Source of the DNA: Myxococcota bacterium
Lineage (GTDB): Bacteria > Myxococcota_C > UBA6777
Reading direction: 5' to 3'
Assembly (NCBI GenBank): GCA_023150835.1
Contig: JAKLKB010000050.1
Coordinates: forward strand, 1 to 55,254
DNA length: 55,254 nt
Position numbers and translations under genes: made by a program. The stretch's first letter is position 1; the number at the start of each line of letters is the position of its first letter. Below the pieces are notes generated by a model. That model was not told the DNA's origin and did not search any database. It was given only the letters and a program-made list of their open reading frames with translations. Shown piece after piece: positions 7,005-16,912 of the stretch.

Positions 7005-10000
7005 TCGGATGGAAGTGAATTGTCGGAGGGTGGTGGAGTTTCGGATGTGAGGGGGGTGGGTGGGCCCCAGAGGCCGTAGGCGGAGGGGAGGACAAAGAGG
7101 GTGAGCATCATGGAGGTAAAGACGCCGCCGATCACGACGGTGGCGAGGGGGCGTTGGACTTCGGCTCCAGCGGTGGTTGCGAAGGCCATCGGGAAAAAGC
7201 CGATGGCATCGGTGAGTGCGGTCATGAGGACGGGTCGGAGGCGTTCTTGTGCGCCGAGGACGATGGTTTCTTCGCGGGAGTGTCCTTCTTGTTGAAGAGT
7301 TTGGAAGGCGCTGTAGAGGACGACACCGTTCATCACAGCGAGGCCGAAGAGTGCGATAAATCCGACGGCAGCGCTGATGCTAAAGGGCATTCCGCGAAGC
7401 CACAGGGCAAAGATCCCGCCGCTGGCCGCGATGGGGATATTGAGGTAGATCAGGGCGGTGATACGGGCGGAACCGAAGGCCATCATCAGGAGGGAGAAGA
7501 TCAACAGGAGGGTGAGCGGAACGACCACGACAAGGCGCTGCGAAGCACTGGCGAGTTGTTTGAATTGCCCGCCCCATTCGAGGAAAAAGCCTTCGGGGAT
7601 GACGAGGGAGCCGTCTTTTTGGGCTTTTTCGATGGAGAGCTTGGCTTCTTGGACGAAGGTACTGAGATCACGGCCTCGGACGTTGATCTGGACGACGATG
7701 CGGCGTTTGCCTTGTTCGCGTTGGATCTGGACGGGGCCTTCTTCGGACCAGATGCGTGCGACTTTTTGGAGGGGGATCAGTTTGTCATCGCGTGTTCGGA
7801 CGGGGAGTTGGCGGATCGCATCGATGGTGGTGCGATCGAGGTGTTGAAAGCGGATGCGCAAAGGAAAGCGACGTTCTTTTTCAAAGATCTGCCCGGCATG
7901 GATACCGCCGATGGTTTCGACGACACGGAGGGCTTCTTCGGGAGACGTACCGTATCGACCGAGGGCTTGGTAATCGAGCTGTATGCGTAGATAAGGAAGT
8001 CCATCGGTGGCTTCGACAGAGACGTCAGCGGCCCCTTTGACTTTTTTGACAAGCGATTCGATGGCTTCGGCAGTTTGGCGGAGTTTGTGGAGGTCATCGC
8101 CAAAGATCTTGATCCCGATATCGGAGCGGATGCCTTCGAGGAGTTCGGCGGTGCGCATCTCGATGGGTTGGGTGAAACTGTAGGAAGTGCCGGGGGCATC
8201 GTGGAGGAGAGCGGCTTTCATGGCTTCGACGAGGCGTGGGGTGGTCATGCCAGAGCGCCATTTGTGGGTGGGTTGGAGGGTGATGTAGATATCGCTTTGG
8301 TAAAGTCCCATTGGATCGGTGGCGATCTCGGGTCGGCCTGTTTTGGAGATTACGGAGAGGACTTCGGGGAATTGTTTGAGAGAACGCTCGACGAGAGCGG
8401 ATTGTTGGATGGCTTCGGAGAGGGAGATCGAAGTAAGGCGTTGGGCTTGGACAGCGAGGGTTCCTTCGTCGAGGCGAGGCAAGAATTCCGCGCCCATGCG
8501 AAAAGCCAGTACAACACTGAGCGCGAAGATCGCGAAGGCGGAGGCGAGGATGAGCTTTGGGCGATGGAGAGTTTGTTGTAGTAGGGGCCGATACATCCAA
8601 AGAAAGAAGCGCATGAGCCATGTTTGGCGATCTTGGGTGTGGAGAGGAAAGGCTAAAGAAGCGGCGACCGGCACAAGCGTAAGCGACAAGATCAGCGCCC
8701 CAAACAACGCAAAGATCACAGTCCACGCCATCGGGCGAAACATCTTGCCTTCGGTGCCTTGGAGGGTGAGGATGGGGAGGTAGACGAGGATAATGATACC
8801 GACGGAAAAGGCGATGGGTCGGCTAACTTCGTTCGAGGCGTGTTCGACAGCTTCGAGGGAACTTTTCCATGCGATGCGGCGTGCGGTGAGAACAAGGATG
8901 CTGTGTTCGACCATCACGACCGCACCGTCCACGATGATGCCAAAGTCGATGGCTCCGAGGCTCATCAAGTTGCCGCTGATGCCCATCCAACGCATACAGA
9001 TGAACGCAAAGAGCAGGGACAGCGGGATGGTAAAAGCGACAATCAATCCACCGCGCAGATCGCCAAGCAACAGAAACAAGATGACGATCACAAGGAGACC
9101 GCCTTCGAGCAGGTTGTTTTGGACGGTGCGTAGGGTGCGTTGAACGAGCAAAGAGCGATCATAAAAGACATCAAGGGTGACGTCTTTGGGCAGTCCGGGT
9201 TGGAGTTGTGTCAGGCGTTCTTGGACGCCTTGGATGACGTCGCGGGCGTTGGCTCCAAGCAACATCATGACGGTGGCGGTGACGGCCTCACCACGGCCAT
9301 CGCGGGTGGCAACGCCTTGGCGAGGCATGGCAGCAAAGCGTACGTCTGCGATCTGTCCGATGCTGACGGGAGTAAAGCCGAATTGCGTACGAACGGAAAG
9401 CGCTCGGATATCATCAAGGCTGCGCAAGAAACCCTCACCACGGACAACGAGTTGTTCGCCTGCGCGTTGGATGTAGCCTCCACCGACGTTTTTGTTGGCT
9501 TGTTGGAGGGCTTGGAGGACTTCGGATACGCTGAGGTTGTAGGTGCGTAGGCGTTGCGGATAAAGCGAAACCTCAAAGGTCTTCATCTGTCCGCCCATCG
9601 AGTTGACTTCGATCACGCCATGCACCATCCGCAGGGCGGGGGCGATGTACCAATCAAGGATCGTGCGCAATTGCATGGCATCGCGTTTGGCGCTGCGGAT
9701 CTCGAATTGAAAGATCTCGCCAAGGCCGGTAGATAGGGGGCCAAGCGAGGGGGTTCCGTATCCTGCGGGGATCTCTTCGCGAGCGTTCGAGAGGCGTTGA
9801 CTGACCATCTGACGGGCCCAGTAGATATCGGTTCCTTCTTGAAAAACGACGGTGACGACGGACAAACTGATCTGGCTGAGAGAGCGGATCTCATCGAGTT
9901 TGGGGATACCGGCCATCGCTTGTTCGATCGGGTAGGTGATCTGGCGCTCGACTTCTGCGGGTGCAAGGCCGGGGCTGTTGGTGAGGATCTGGATCTGGAC

Positions 10001-10132
10001 GTTGGTCAGATCGGGGACAGCGTCGATGGGAAGGGATTGAAAGGAGCGCCAGCCCCAGATGATCAAAAATACGCCAGCCAACAAGATCAAAAAGCGGTTG
10101 TGTAGGGCATATTGGGGGATGCGTTGAAACAT
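7001..10132 (-). CDS. czcA: Heavy-metal efflux RND pump, CzcA/CusA family, 1043 aa
   Basis: This is a full-length inner-membrane RND transporter of the heavy-metal (HME) subfamily. The first transmembrane helix (about 14-31) is followed by SLPIDAVPDLTNVQ, typical of CzcA/CusA. The transmembrane-4 proton-relay motif DFGIIVDGAVVMVE is at 396-409, with the Asp, Asp and Glu that define the subfamily. Further helices fill about 340-500 and 860-1030, with large periplasmic loops between. It would export divalent or monovalent metal cations by proton antiport through a tripartite complex. The metal cannot be assigned from sequence alone, so the symbol marks the family. The adaptor gene lies 36 bp upstream and the channel gene before that. 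The start is ATG 10132; its ribosome-binding site is weak. Confidence 0.92.
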   Translation of the reverse strand: MFQRIPQYALHNRFLILLAGVFLIIWGWRSFQSLPIDAVPDLTNVQIQILTNSPGLAPAEVERQITYPIEQAMAGIPKLDEIRSLSQISLSVVTVVFQEGTDIYWARQMVSQRLSNAREEIPAGYGTPSLGPLSTGLGEIFQFEIRSAKRDAMQLRTILDWYIAPALRMVHGVIEVNSMGGQMKTFEVSLYPQRLRTYNLSVSEVLQALQQANKNVGGGYIQRAGEQLVVRGEGFLRSLDDIRALSVRTQFGFTPVSIGQIADVRFAAMPRQGVATRDGRGEAVTATVMMLLGANARDVIQGVQERLTQLQPGLPKDVTLDVFYDRSLLVQRTLRTVQNNLLEGGLLVIVILFLLLGDLRGGLIVAFTIPLSLLFAFICMRWMGISGNLMSLGAIDFGIIVDGAVVMVEHSILVLTARRIAWKSSLEAVEHASNEVSRPIAFSVGIIILVYLPILTLQGTEGKMFRPMAWTVIFALFGALILSLTLVPVAASLAFPLHTQDRQTWLMRFFLWMYRPLLQQTLHRPKLILASAFAIFALSVVLAFRMGAEFLPRLDEGTLAVQAQRLTSISLSEAIQQSALVERSLKQFPEVLSVISKTGRPEIATDPMGLYQSDIYITLQPTHKWRSGMTTPRLVEAMKAALLHDAPGTSYSFTQPIEMRTAELLEGIRSDIGIKIFGDDLHKLRQTAEAIESLVKKVKGAADVSVEATDGLPYLRIQLDYQALGRYGTSPEEALRVVETIGGIHAGQIFEKERRFPLRIRFQHLDRTTIDAIRQLPVRTRDDKLIPLQKVARIWSEEGPVQIQREQGKRRIVVQINVRGRDLSTFVQEAKLSIEKAQKDGSLVIPEGFFLEWGGQFKQLASASQRLVVVVPLTLLLIFSLLMMAFGSARITALIYLNIPIAASGGIFALWLRGMPFSISAAVGFIALFGLAVMNGVVLYSAFQTLQQEGHSREETIVLGAQERLRPVLMTALTDAIGFFPMAFATTAGAEVQRPLATVVIGGVFTSMMLTLFVLPSAYGLWGPPTPLTSETPPPSDNSLPSD

Positions 10133-10168
10133 CGTGGTATCGGGCCTTTTTGGTGAATGTCGTGGTGT

Positions 10169-11515
10169 TTAGCGGCTGTCGGTTTTTTTGTCGTTGGCGG
10201 ATTGTGTCAGGATGGATTTGAGCAAAAATGCGCCGCGAGTGACGATGGTTTCGCCTTCGGAGAGTCCAAACAGGACTTCGGTGTATCCCTTGAATGCGGC
10301 ACCTGTGACGATATTTCGTGGGTGAGCGTGATCTTTGTGGAGGACAAAGACCACGCTTGAAAGGCCGATGGTTTGGATGGCTTCGTCGGGGATGACGAAG
10401 GGAGGTTCTTTGGTGTTGGTGGTTGGGGCAAGATGGGCTTCGAGCAGTTGGCCTCCACGCAAAAGCCCGGTGGGATTGGGGAGATCAACGCGTGCTTGGA
10501 GGCTTTGTTGTGCGCGCAAGACATTTTCGCTGATATGCACGATCTTGCCGGATAGAGCGTGCGGAACGCCATCGCCTGTAAAGGTCACGGTATCGCCTTC
10601 TTTGATCAGCGAAGCCCATTGCAGCGGATAGCGCAGATGGACCCAGACCACACGGCGGTCTTCGATCTGCATAAGGGCGGTATCGGGCGTGACCCATTGT
10701 CCGAGCTTTGCGTTGACGTGGACGATGGCTCCTTGACGAACAGCGCGAAGCGTGTAGCGCCCGTGGAGTTGTTTGGCATCCAGAGCAGGAGGTTGAACCC
10801 CGAAGATCCGAAGCTGTGCGCGTGCGTCTTGGTATTCGATCTTGGCGTGTGCTGCGCGGTTTTCGGCTTGTGCGAGGGCGCTTGCGCTGTTGAGGCCGAT
10901 CTTGTGGAGTTGTTTTTGTCGGTTGGCTTCGTTTTGAGTCAACTGCCAGAGGGCGTGGGTGCGGAGGTAGCGGCTACGGGCTTTTCCGACATCGGGGCTA
11001 TCGATCTCAAGCAGGGCTTGGCCGGAGCGAACATGGTGGCCTTCTTCTGCAAAGAAGCGGACGACACGACCTGCTGCGCGAGCGCCCGTGTGTTGGAGGG
11101 TGTGGTGAGGGATCTCGACTTCGGCGATGGTTTGGAGGCTTTGCAAACGCTTTCGTTCTCCAACGCGGATCGATTGAAGGGATTGTCGTTGTTGGAGGTG
11201 TTTGGGAAGGGGGATGCCTTTTTCGGGCGAATGAGCGGGAGCGCCCCCCAGTTTGATCGCAGCAGGAGTGGGCGGAGGTTGTGGAAGATCTTGTGGGTGT
11301 GGGCGTTGTGCTGGGGGGGATGGGAGCGTTCGTGCGTGTGGAGGTTGTTTGGGTGGATGGGGTCGATGGGAAGGGGTTTTGCGCAAAGAAGACGGTGGCT
11401 CTGAGAACAAAACAAGACGCGCTCCTGCAAGCACAAAGAAGAAGGCGGCGGCAACGACGAAAGCGACCGTAAGAAGGCGCGTTGTGAAGAGGGGAGTTGG
11501 GTTGGATGGGTTCAT
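10169..11515 (-). CDS. czcB: RND efflux periplasmic adaptor (membrane fusion protein, CzcB/CusB type), 448 aa
   Basis: The N-terminal membrane anchor is at about 12-34, followed by a proline- and histidine-rich linker (about 40-110). A membrane-fusion-protein core comes next: biotinyl-lipoyl-like half-motifs flank a helical hairpin that contains the LHKIGLNSASALAQAENRAA region, then beta-barrel and membrane-proximal domains (GVPHALSGKIVHIS, LPNPTGLLRGGQLLEAHL). It would join the inner-membrane pump to an outer-membrane channel. Start: ATG 11515 is chosen because it overlaps the stop codon of the upstream channel gene as ATGA and has AAGGGAAG upstream. The open frame extends slightly further, but that part would lie inside the channel gene. 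The operon order is channel, adaptor, pump. Confidence 0.88.
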   Translation of the reverse strand: MNPSNPTPLFTTRLLTVAFVVAAAFFFVLAGARLVLFSEPPSSLRKTPSHRPHPPKQPPHARTLPSPPAQRPHPQDLPQPPPTPAAIKLGGAPAHSPEKGIPLPKHLQQRQSLQSIRVGERKRLQSLQTIAEVEIPHHTLQHTGARAAGRVVRFFAEEGHHVRSGQALLEIDSPDVGKARSRYLRTHALWQLTQNEANRQKQLHKIGLNSASALAQAENRAAHAKIEYQDARAQLRIFGVQPPALDAKQLHGRYTLRAVRQGAIVHVNAKLGQWVTPDTALMQIEDRRVVWVHLRYPLQWASLIKEGDTVTFTGDGVPHALSGKIVHISENVLRAQQSLQARVDLPNPTGLLRGGQLLEAHLAPTTNTKEPPFVIPDEAIQTIGLSSVVFVLHKDHAHPRNIVTGAAFKGYTEVLFGLSEGETIVTRGAFLLKSILTQSANDKKTDSR

Positions 11516-12754
11516 GGTGTGCTTCCCTTGACTGAATGATTCGGATGGATGGGGATTTGAGCGCCGAGCCAACGTAGCTCGATGTGTGTTTGGGTGGCTT
11601 GTTCAAGGGCTTGGAGGTAACCGAGTTGGCCTTTTTCGAGGCTTTGTCGGGCGGTGAGTAGGCGGATCAGGTCGATCTGACCGGCGCGATAGCCTTGCTC
11701 GATCAGATCGAGTTGTTTTTGAAGTTGGGGCAGGATCTGGCTTTGGAAGGCGAGGACGACGCGACGTGCGAGGGTGTAGCGTTGGTGAGCGGTGTGAAGT
11801 CTTGCGAGAAGGCGGAGGCGGATTTGTTCGATCTCGACGCGGCGTTGGAGGATTTGAGCGCGCAGAGAGGCGACAGCGGGTTGATTGCGCCACCACAAAG
11901 GCAGGGCGATCTCGATGCCACCGCGCAAGACGTGTGCGCCCACGCTGTAAGCGTAAAGCATCACAAGGGTGAGGTCGGGAATGGCGAGGCTTTCGGCGAG
12001 GGCGAGTTCGGCTTGTGTGTGTCGCAGATGAGCGTGGGCAAGCTGTAGATTCGGATGATGGGGGATTTTTTGTTCGATGGAAGCAAGCAGCGGCGGTGGT
12101 GGAAATTGCGGAGCGATGGGGATATCGACGTGGGGGAAGGTGGGGGTATACCAACCGAGCAAGAGGCGAAGTTGTTGGATGGCTTGGAGGCGTCGAGAAT
12201 CGGACTGGAGGACTTGTTGTTGCGCTTGGAGGGCTTCAAGCAAGGCCATCTGTTGTTCGAGGCGTGTGCCATCGCCGAGGGCTTTGCGTTGGAGGGTGAG
12301 TTGGGCGATGCGTTGGTGAAAGTCGGCGAGAGAGCGGTAGATCTCGACTTCGCGGGAGGTTTGGCGAGTGGTGTACAAGGCGAGCAAAAGATCCCGATGG
12401 ATGGCGAGTTTCGCTTGTTGAAGGCGAAGGCGTGTGATCTCGACGGCGATCTTTGCGGCCTGTTGGTTGCGACTCCATGCCTTCGAAGGTGAGGATCGGA
12501 TTGGTAGGAAAAGCGGTGAGTCCTTGTTGGCGGGCTTGGGCTACGACGCTTTGAGCGCGGAGTTGTCGGAGTGTGGGGTTGTGCTTATAAGCAAAGCTCC
12601 ACGCTTGTTGGGGAGTTAAGCTCGATGAGCCTTCTGCACGCACCAGCGCAGCAGAGAAAATCCACACAAAAAGCAAAGCAGCCACACCGCGATGTCGTGT
12701 AAGTCTCCTACCTGCGTAAATCCTATCAAGAAGAACCGTTTTTTTGATCATCAT
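11512..12754 (-). pseudogene. TolC/CzcC-type outer-membrane efflux channel, disrupted by frameshift and probable deletion
   Basis: The N-terminal part reads from about ATG 12754: a signal peptide-like segment, then SSLTPQQAWSFAYKHNPTL and FPTNPILTFEGMES, typical of the TolC family N-terminus. That frame then degrades into Arg/Ser-rich sequence and stops at 12236. The rest of the channel continues in another frame from about 12470 (QQAAKIAVEITRLRL, then a complete second TolC repeat to 11512). At the junction the usual stretch of about 25 residues ending in a GGKR-like motif is missing. A deletion with frameshift near 12455-12485 fits better than a single-base sequencing error. If real, the pump would need another channel. 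The 3' end still overlaps the adaptor start as ATGA, which shows that the operon was once intact. Confidence 0.75.
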
Positions 12755-13036
12755 CGACCCGACCAAGAGAGAAGAAGTTGAAGAAAGGAGTTGTGCATAG
12801 CAAGGAGGGCCTTTCTGTTTTGTGCGGTGCGCCCGCCTTTGGACTGGATGCCTGCGTCACGATACCACAAACCGAAGAGTTGACCTGCATCCACGTGAAA
12901 CCGTTTTTGGAGAGATCGCAAGCGTGAAAGAGGTTGCGCGCTTTTCGTGGGGGGAGGAGTAGTATATGCTGCGGCGTAGCGCCATGCGTCCGATGACGTA
13001 TGAATGTAATGGACTGAAAGAAAAGGTGTTTTTTTG

Positions 13037-13639
13037 ATGGATACGTCAGATGTCAGATCGGCGAAGGAACTGTTTACGCCGTTGGGGGTGCTGATCTTGT
13101 TGGCCGTTTTGATCACGTTCGACTTGGTGGCGGACTTTTGGGTGGGGATGTCGGTCGGGCATTTTGTGTTGGAGTTGTGCTTGATCGGTGCGTCTGCTTT
13201 GGCAGCCCGTGTGCTGTGGAAGCGTGTACAAGCCGAACGCGAAGCGATGCGCGCCGCACATGCGCGGTTGGAAGAGGAACACGCACGTCTGCGTTTGGCT
13301 TCCGAAACGTGGCAAGGTGCGGCGGAACATTGGCGAGAACAGAATCGCTCTTTGGTGGAAGGTCTTTCGGAGGCGATCGATCGGCAGTTGGGTGAGTGGG
13401 GACTGAGCGAAGCGGAATCCGATGTCGCGTTGCTGTTGTTGAAAGGACTGGCCCTCAAAGAGATCGCAGATATCCGTCGCGTGAGCGAGCGAACTGTGCG
13501 CGAACAAGCGAGAGCGATCTACCGCAAATCAGAACTGGCCAACCGTAGCGAATTGGCTGCTTTTTTCCTTGAAGATCTTTTGTCTCCACGAACACATACG
13601 GAAAGCGAGGGGACTAGCAAAGAAGCAAAGTCCGTGTAG
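13037..13639 (+). CDS. Membrane-anchored LuxR-type transcriptional regulator, 200 aa
   Basis: Two hydrophobic segments (about 14-34 and 42-60) form an N-terminal membrane hairpin. A charged, helical, probably coiled-coil linker follows (about 62-115). The C-terminus (about 124-183) is a LuxR/GerE-type helix-turn-helix: LSEAESDVALLLLKGL, then KEIADIRRVSERTVREQARA with the recognition helix, and NRSELAAFFLE. It has no receiver or ligand-binding domain, so the signal is probably sensed through the membrane region or a partner. ATG 13037 is chosen over the TTG one codon earlier; AAAAGG lies upstream. Divergent to it is the broken efflux operon; downstream, 94 bp away, is the first cysteine-rich lipoprotein gene. 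Either could be a target, but this is not shown by the sequence. Confidence 0.75.
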   Translation: MDTSDVRSAKELFTPLGVLILLAVLITFDLVADFWVGMSVGHFVLELCLIGASALAARVLWKRVQAEREAMRAAHARLEEEHARLRLASETWQGAAEHWREQNRSLVEGLSEAIDRQLGEWGLSEAESDVALLLLKGLALKEIADIRRVSERTVREQARAIYRKSELANRSELAAFFLEDLLSPRTHTESEGTSKEAKSV

Positions 13640-13733
13640 ATTTCAAAAAACGAGACATCCCGTTGAGCGAAGGGGGTCTTTTTGAGAAGGCACAACGGGC
13701 CGAGCAAGACAAAAGCATCGCACGGAGCGAGAG

Positions 13734-16643
13734 ATGGCGGAACAGAAAACACGGAATGTACGGAATATACGGGTGTATAGATGGTTTTTGATCTTGGCAG
13801 TGGCGGGGTTGTGGCGCTGTGTGGGGCCTGCACAAGTCGACACCACGTATCGGTTGTGTCGAGACAGCGGAGATTGCGAGCAAGATTTTGTGTGCGTGCT
13901 GAACGCTTGCATTCAGCGTCCGATCGAGGCGATTGTGCCGGAACCGTTTCCAGAGATCCAGCTTCCCGAGAATCCTGTGACGCCGGTGGATGCGAGCGAA
14001 CCAGCCCCCCCCGAAAAGATCTGCCCCGAGGGAATGCCGGAATGCGAAACGTGTGTGCGGAAAGAAAATTGTGGAAAAGGCCGAATCTGCACGGAACAAG
14101 GGGTTTGCATCAAAGGTTGCGTCAACAACGAGGACTGCATCAAGCCCGATCCACCGTACTGCGACCCGAAATTGAGCGTGTGTAAAGCTTGTTTATCGAC
14201 AGCGGAGTGCCGTTTCGATCAGCCGGGTACTTTGTGCCGCAACGATGTTTGTGGAACGTGCGATACAGATGACGCGTGCGTCAAGGAATACGAGGCGGGG
14301 TATCTTTGTATCGAAGGGAAGTGCAAGAAGGCGGAGTGTCGGCAACATACGGATTGTCCGAAAGCGCATCAAAAGTGCGGAGACGAGTGCTTTTGTCGAG
14401 CCAACCAATGCGAACCCTGCAACGAGACGGGAACGGAGTGTGGGAGTGATCGCCTGTGTTTGGCGGGAAAATGTGTGTCAGGCGATTGTCGCCAAGACAG
14501 CGATTGTTTGGGTGGGAAGTTGTGCAAGCAAAACCGCTGCACAGGTTGTACAGGAACTCAGGATTGTTTGGGGGGGCAGATCTGTGAGAACAGCGCGTGT
14601 GTAAAAGGGCAGTGTGCGGTAAGGTCGGATTGTCCGAGTGGATTGCTTTGCGTGAGAGGAAAGTGTGCGGGATGTACGCAGGACAATGAGTGCGCGAGTG
14701 GAGAGCTTTGTTTACAGGGAGTTTGCCAGAACGCGAACTGCCGCGTCCGTTCGGATTGTCGGGCGGGTGAGACGTGCTTTAATTTTCGCTGCGGCCCATG
14801 TGGACAAGACAGCGAATGTGAGAGCAACGAGTTGTGCTTGTCGGGAGGATGCAAGGTCGCGCAGTGTCGGTTGCGCAGCGACTGCAAAGGTGCCGACAGC
14901 GGTAAGGTGTGCAAAAACAACGTATGTGCCGACTGCACCAGCCGAAGCGATTGCGCTGCGGATGAGATCTGTATCTCGGGTCGGTGCCAGCGAGGAAACT
15001 GCGTGGACACCCTTGCGGATTGTGGTGCGTCAAGGCAGGTTTGCCTAGCGAATGCTTGTAAGGCTTGCACACAAAAGAGCGATTGTGCCGCATACAAGGG
15101 AGATTGTGTGGGGGGGCAATGTCTGATCGTGGCGGAAGTAAAGAACGGCGCGATGGAATGGAGCGATGGTACGGCGGGCTTGGATTGTGCGGATTATCGG
15201 TTTCCAAGCCGATCTCATGTTCAGGCCGCAACGAGCAGCGGCTTGTATCGGATCAAACCCGCAGCCTCGACGAATGCGTATGTGGTGCATTGTGAGATGG
15301 CCTATGCAGGGGGAGGATGGACGCTGGTGCTCAAAGCGGACGGAGCGCAGACGACGTTCGAATACAACAATGCTTTGTGGACAAATCAGAACACGCACCC
15401 TGCGAGCAACCCTGATCGCGATCGCAACCGCACCGAGGCCAAACTGGAGAGCTATTGGACGGTACCTGTCGAGGAGATCTTGTTGCAGATGCAGCAAAAC
15501 ACAACGGATGCTGTGCGTTCGGGGATCGTGCGGATGAAAGCCAACTCGATGTTGGACGTGATCAAAAAGCCCAACAATACGGATTTTGAGGCAGGGATGG
15601 CGATCCCCAACTGGCGATCGTTGGTGGGGGATAGCTCCTTGCAGCAAAACTGCATCCAAGAAGGGATCAACTTGCGCATCTCCAACGGCGATCTGCGCGG
15701 TGTTCGGCTTGGGATCAAGGCCAATGACAACAGCAGTTTCTGTAGTTATGCGGATTCTGCGATCGGATTTGGGATCGAGTCACGAGTGAGCAATCCCCCA
15801 TCGATCGGGAACATCGCACGGTCGGGAGCAGACAACGGCAACAAAGATCACAAGCCGTTTGGTTATGTGTATGTGCGTCAATTGCGTTCGACCCAGAGCG
15901 TGGTGTTGGATGACGGAGCGTTAACCTACGCAGGAGGGCGCACAGGCGAGTCTTGTTTGGCGTATCATCTGCCGCCTGCGGCTTCAGCCACAGACGGTAC
16001 GTATTGGATTCAACCCCCCGGTGTATCGAAGCGAATCAAGACCTATTGTCGGATGCTGTTCCAAGGCGGAGGGTGGTCTTTGGCGATGAAAGTAGATGGG
16101 CGAAAAACCACTTTTTCGTATAATAAACCGATTTGGACAGACAAAACGCCGCTAAATCCGACGCTTGTGAACTTGACTACGGACGGAGAGGCCAAGCTAG
16201 AGAATTTCTGGGCGCAATCTTTTTCGCAGGTACTTCTCAGTTTCCAAAATCCATCAAGTACCGGTTTCATCTCGATCATGGCACATAAACAAGCGAAGTC
16301 GTTGCATGATATCTTATCGCCCAACACGTACCAAAGTTTTGATTATCCGCTAGGCCGTTATGCGTGGCGTTGGGCGATGCCTGTTGCGTCATTGCAAAGG
16401 AATTGTGCGCAAGAGGGGTTTAACGCCATCCCAAGCGACGCGAACGCAGCTCGCGTCAGAATTGGCATCATCGCGAACGAAAAAGGTAGCTGTGACGGCC
16501 AAAATGACTCGCGGATCGGTGTGGGTGGGGCGAGCGATTACTGCGGTCAAGACAACGACAATAGCGCCGGCAACGAGGCGTACTGCTGGCCAGAAGGTCC
16601 TGACAGAAGCACCAAGGCTTTTGTGTATGTGTTTGTGCGGTGA
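13734..16643 (+). CDS. Cysteine-rich lipoprotein with two fibrinogen-like GGGWT domains, 969 aa (paralog 1)
   Basis: A short basic N-terminus and a hydrophobic segment end at Cys29 in LWRCVGP, a lipobox-like but atypical site. A proline-rich spacer (about 62-95) leads to a cysteine-rich region (about 95-465) of many short repeats of the form SDC..G..C..G.C, similar to EB/disulfide-knot modules in myxobacterial surface proteins. Two fibrinogen-like domains follow, about 480-718 and 729-969, each with the conserved pattern of Cys, Tyr-x-Ile-x-Pro, then Cys-x-Met, then GGGW(T/S)L. It is probably exposed on the cell surface, where such domains bind glycans or proteins in other organisms; the ligand here is unknown. 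The start ATG 13734 has GGAG six bases upstream. A paralog follows directly downstream. Confidence 0.82.
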   Translation: MAEQKTRNVRNIRVYRWFLILAVAGLWRCVGPAQVDTTYRLCRDSGDCEQDFVCVLNACIQRPIEAIVPEPFPEIQLPENPVTPVDASEPAPPEKICPEGMPECETCVRKENCGKGRICTEQGVCIKGCVNNEDCIKPDPPYCDPKLSVCKACLSTAECRFDQPGTLCRNDVCGTCDTDDACVKEYEAGYLCIEGKCKKAECRQHTDCPKAHQKCGDECFCRANQCEPCNETGTECGSDRLCLAGKCVSGDCRQDSDCLGGKLCKQNRCTGCTGTQDCLGGQICENSACVKGQCAVRSDCPSGLLCVRGKCAGCTQDNECASGELCLQGVCQNANCRVRSDCRAGETCFNFRCGPCGQDSECESNELCLSGGCKVAQCRLRSDCKGADSGKVCKNNVCADCTSRSDCAADEICISGRCQRGNCVDTLADCGASRQVCLANACKACTQKSDCAAYKGDCVGGQCLIVAEVKNGAMEWSDGTAGLDCADYRFPSRSHVQAATSSGLYRIKPAASTNAYVVHCEMAYAGGGWTLVLKADGAQTTFEYNNALWTNQNTHPASNPDRDRNRTEAKLESYWTVPVEEILLQMQQNTTDAVRSGIVRMKANSMLDVIKKPNNTDFEAGMAIPNWRSLVGDSSLQQNCIQEGINLRISNGDLRGVRLGIKANDNSSFCSYADSAIGFGIESRVSNPPSIGNIARSGADNGNKDHKPFGYVYVRQLRSTQSVVLDDGALTYAGGRTGESCLAYHLPPAASATDGTYWIQPPGVSKRIKTYCRMLFQGGGWSLAMKVDGRKTTFSYNKPIWTDKTPLNPTLVNLTTDGEAKLENFWAQSFSQVLLSFQNPSSTGFISIMAHKQAKSLHDILSPNTYQSFDYPLGRYAWRWAMPVASLQRNCAQEGFNAIPSDANAARVRIGIIANEKGSCDGQNDSRIGVGGASDYCGQDNDNSAGNEAYCWPEGPDRSTKAFVYVFVR

Positions 16644-16912
16644 TTTTGTGTTTGTGTGTGCGGTGAGTGGTGTGATGGAAGGATTCTTTTGTGGTTCCCA
16701 TGGCAAGCATGGTGGATTGATTCTTTTGTGGGCTCCGTAGTATAGGGATCTTCGCACAATCGTTTGTGTTGAGCGGTCGCTTGGAAAGCTTGTCGTTTGA
16801 TGGAGACGGATGTTTTGGGTAACTCAGCGTGGATGGGTGACGATCAGGCGAAGTGTCGGGTGTTTGCAAAAGGAATGGGATGTGTTTTCTTTCTGCTTTG
16901 AGGTGTGGTTGG

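Noticed and set aside
12751-13458. Minus-strand open frame covering the LuxR-type gene
   Set aside because: The plus-strand frame has membrane helices and a LuxR helix-turn-helix with a good start; the minus frame is Ser/Arg-rich shadow.
16644-16912. Possible extra gene or terminator between the two fibrinogen-like genes
   Set aside because: Only a 5 bp hairpin (CCATG/CATGG) without U-run and a short direct repeat GATTCTTTTGTGG are seen; no coding frame is supported.
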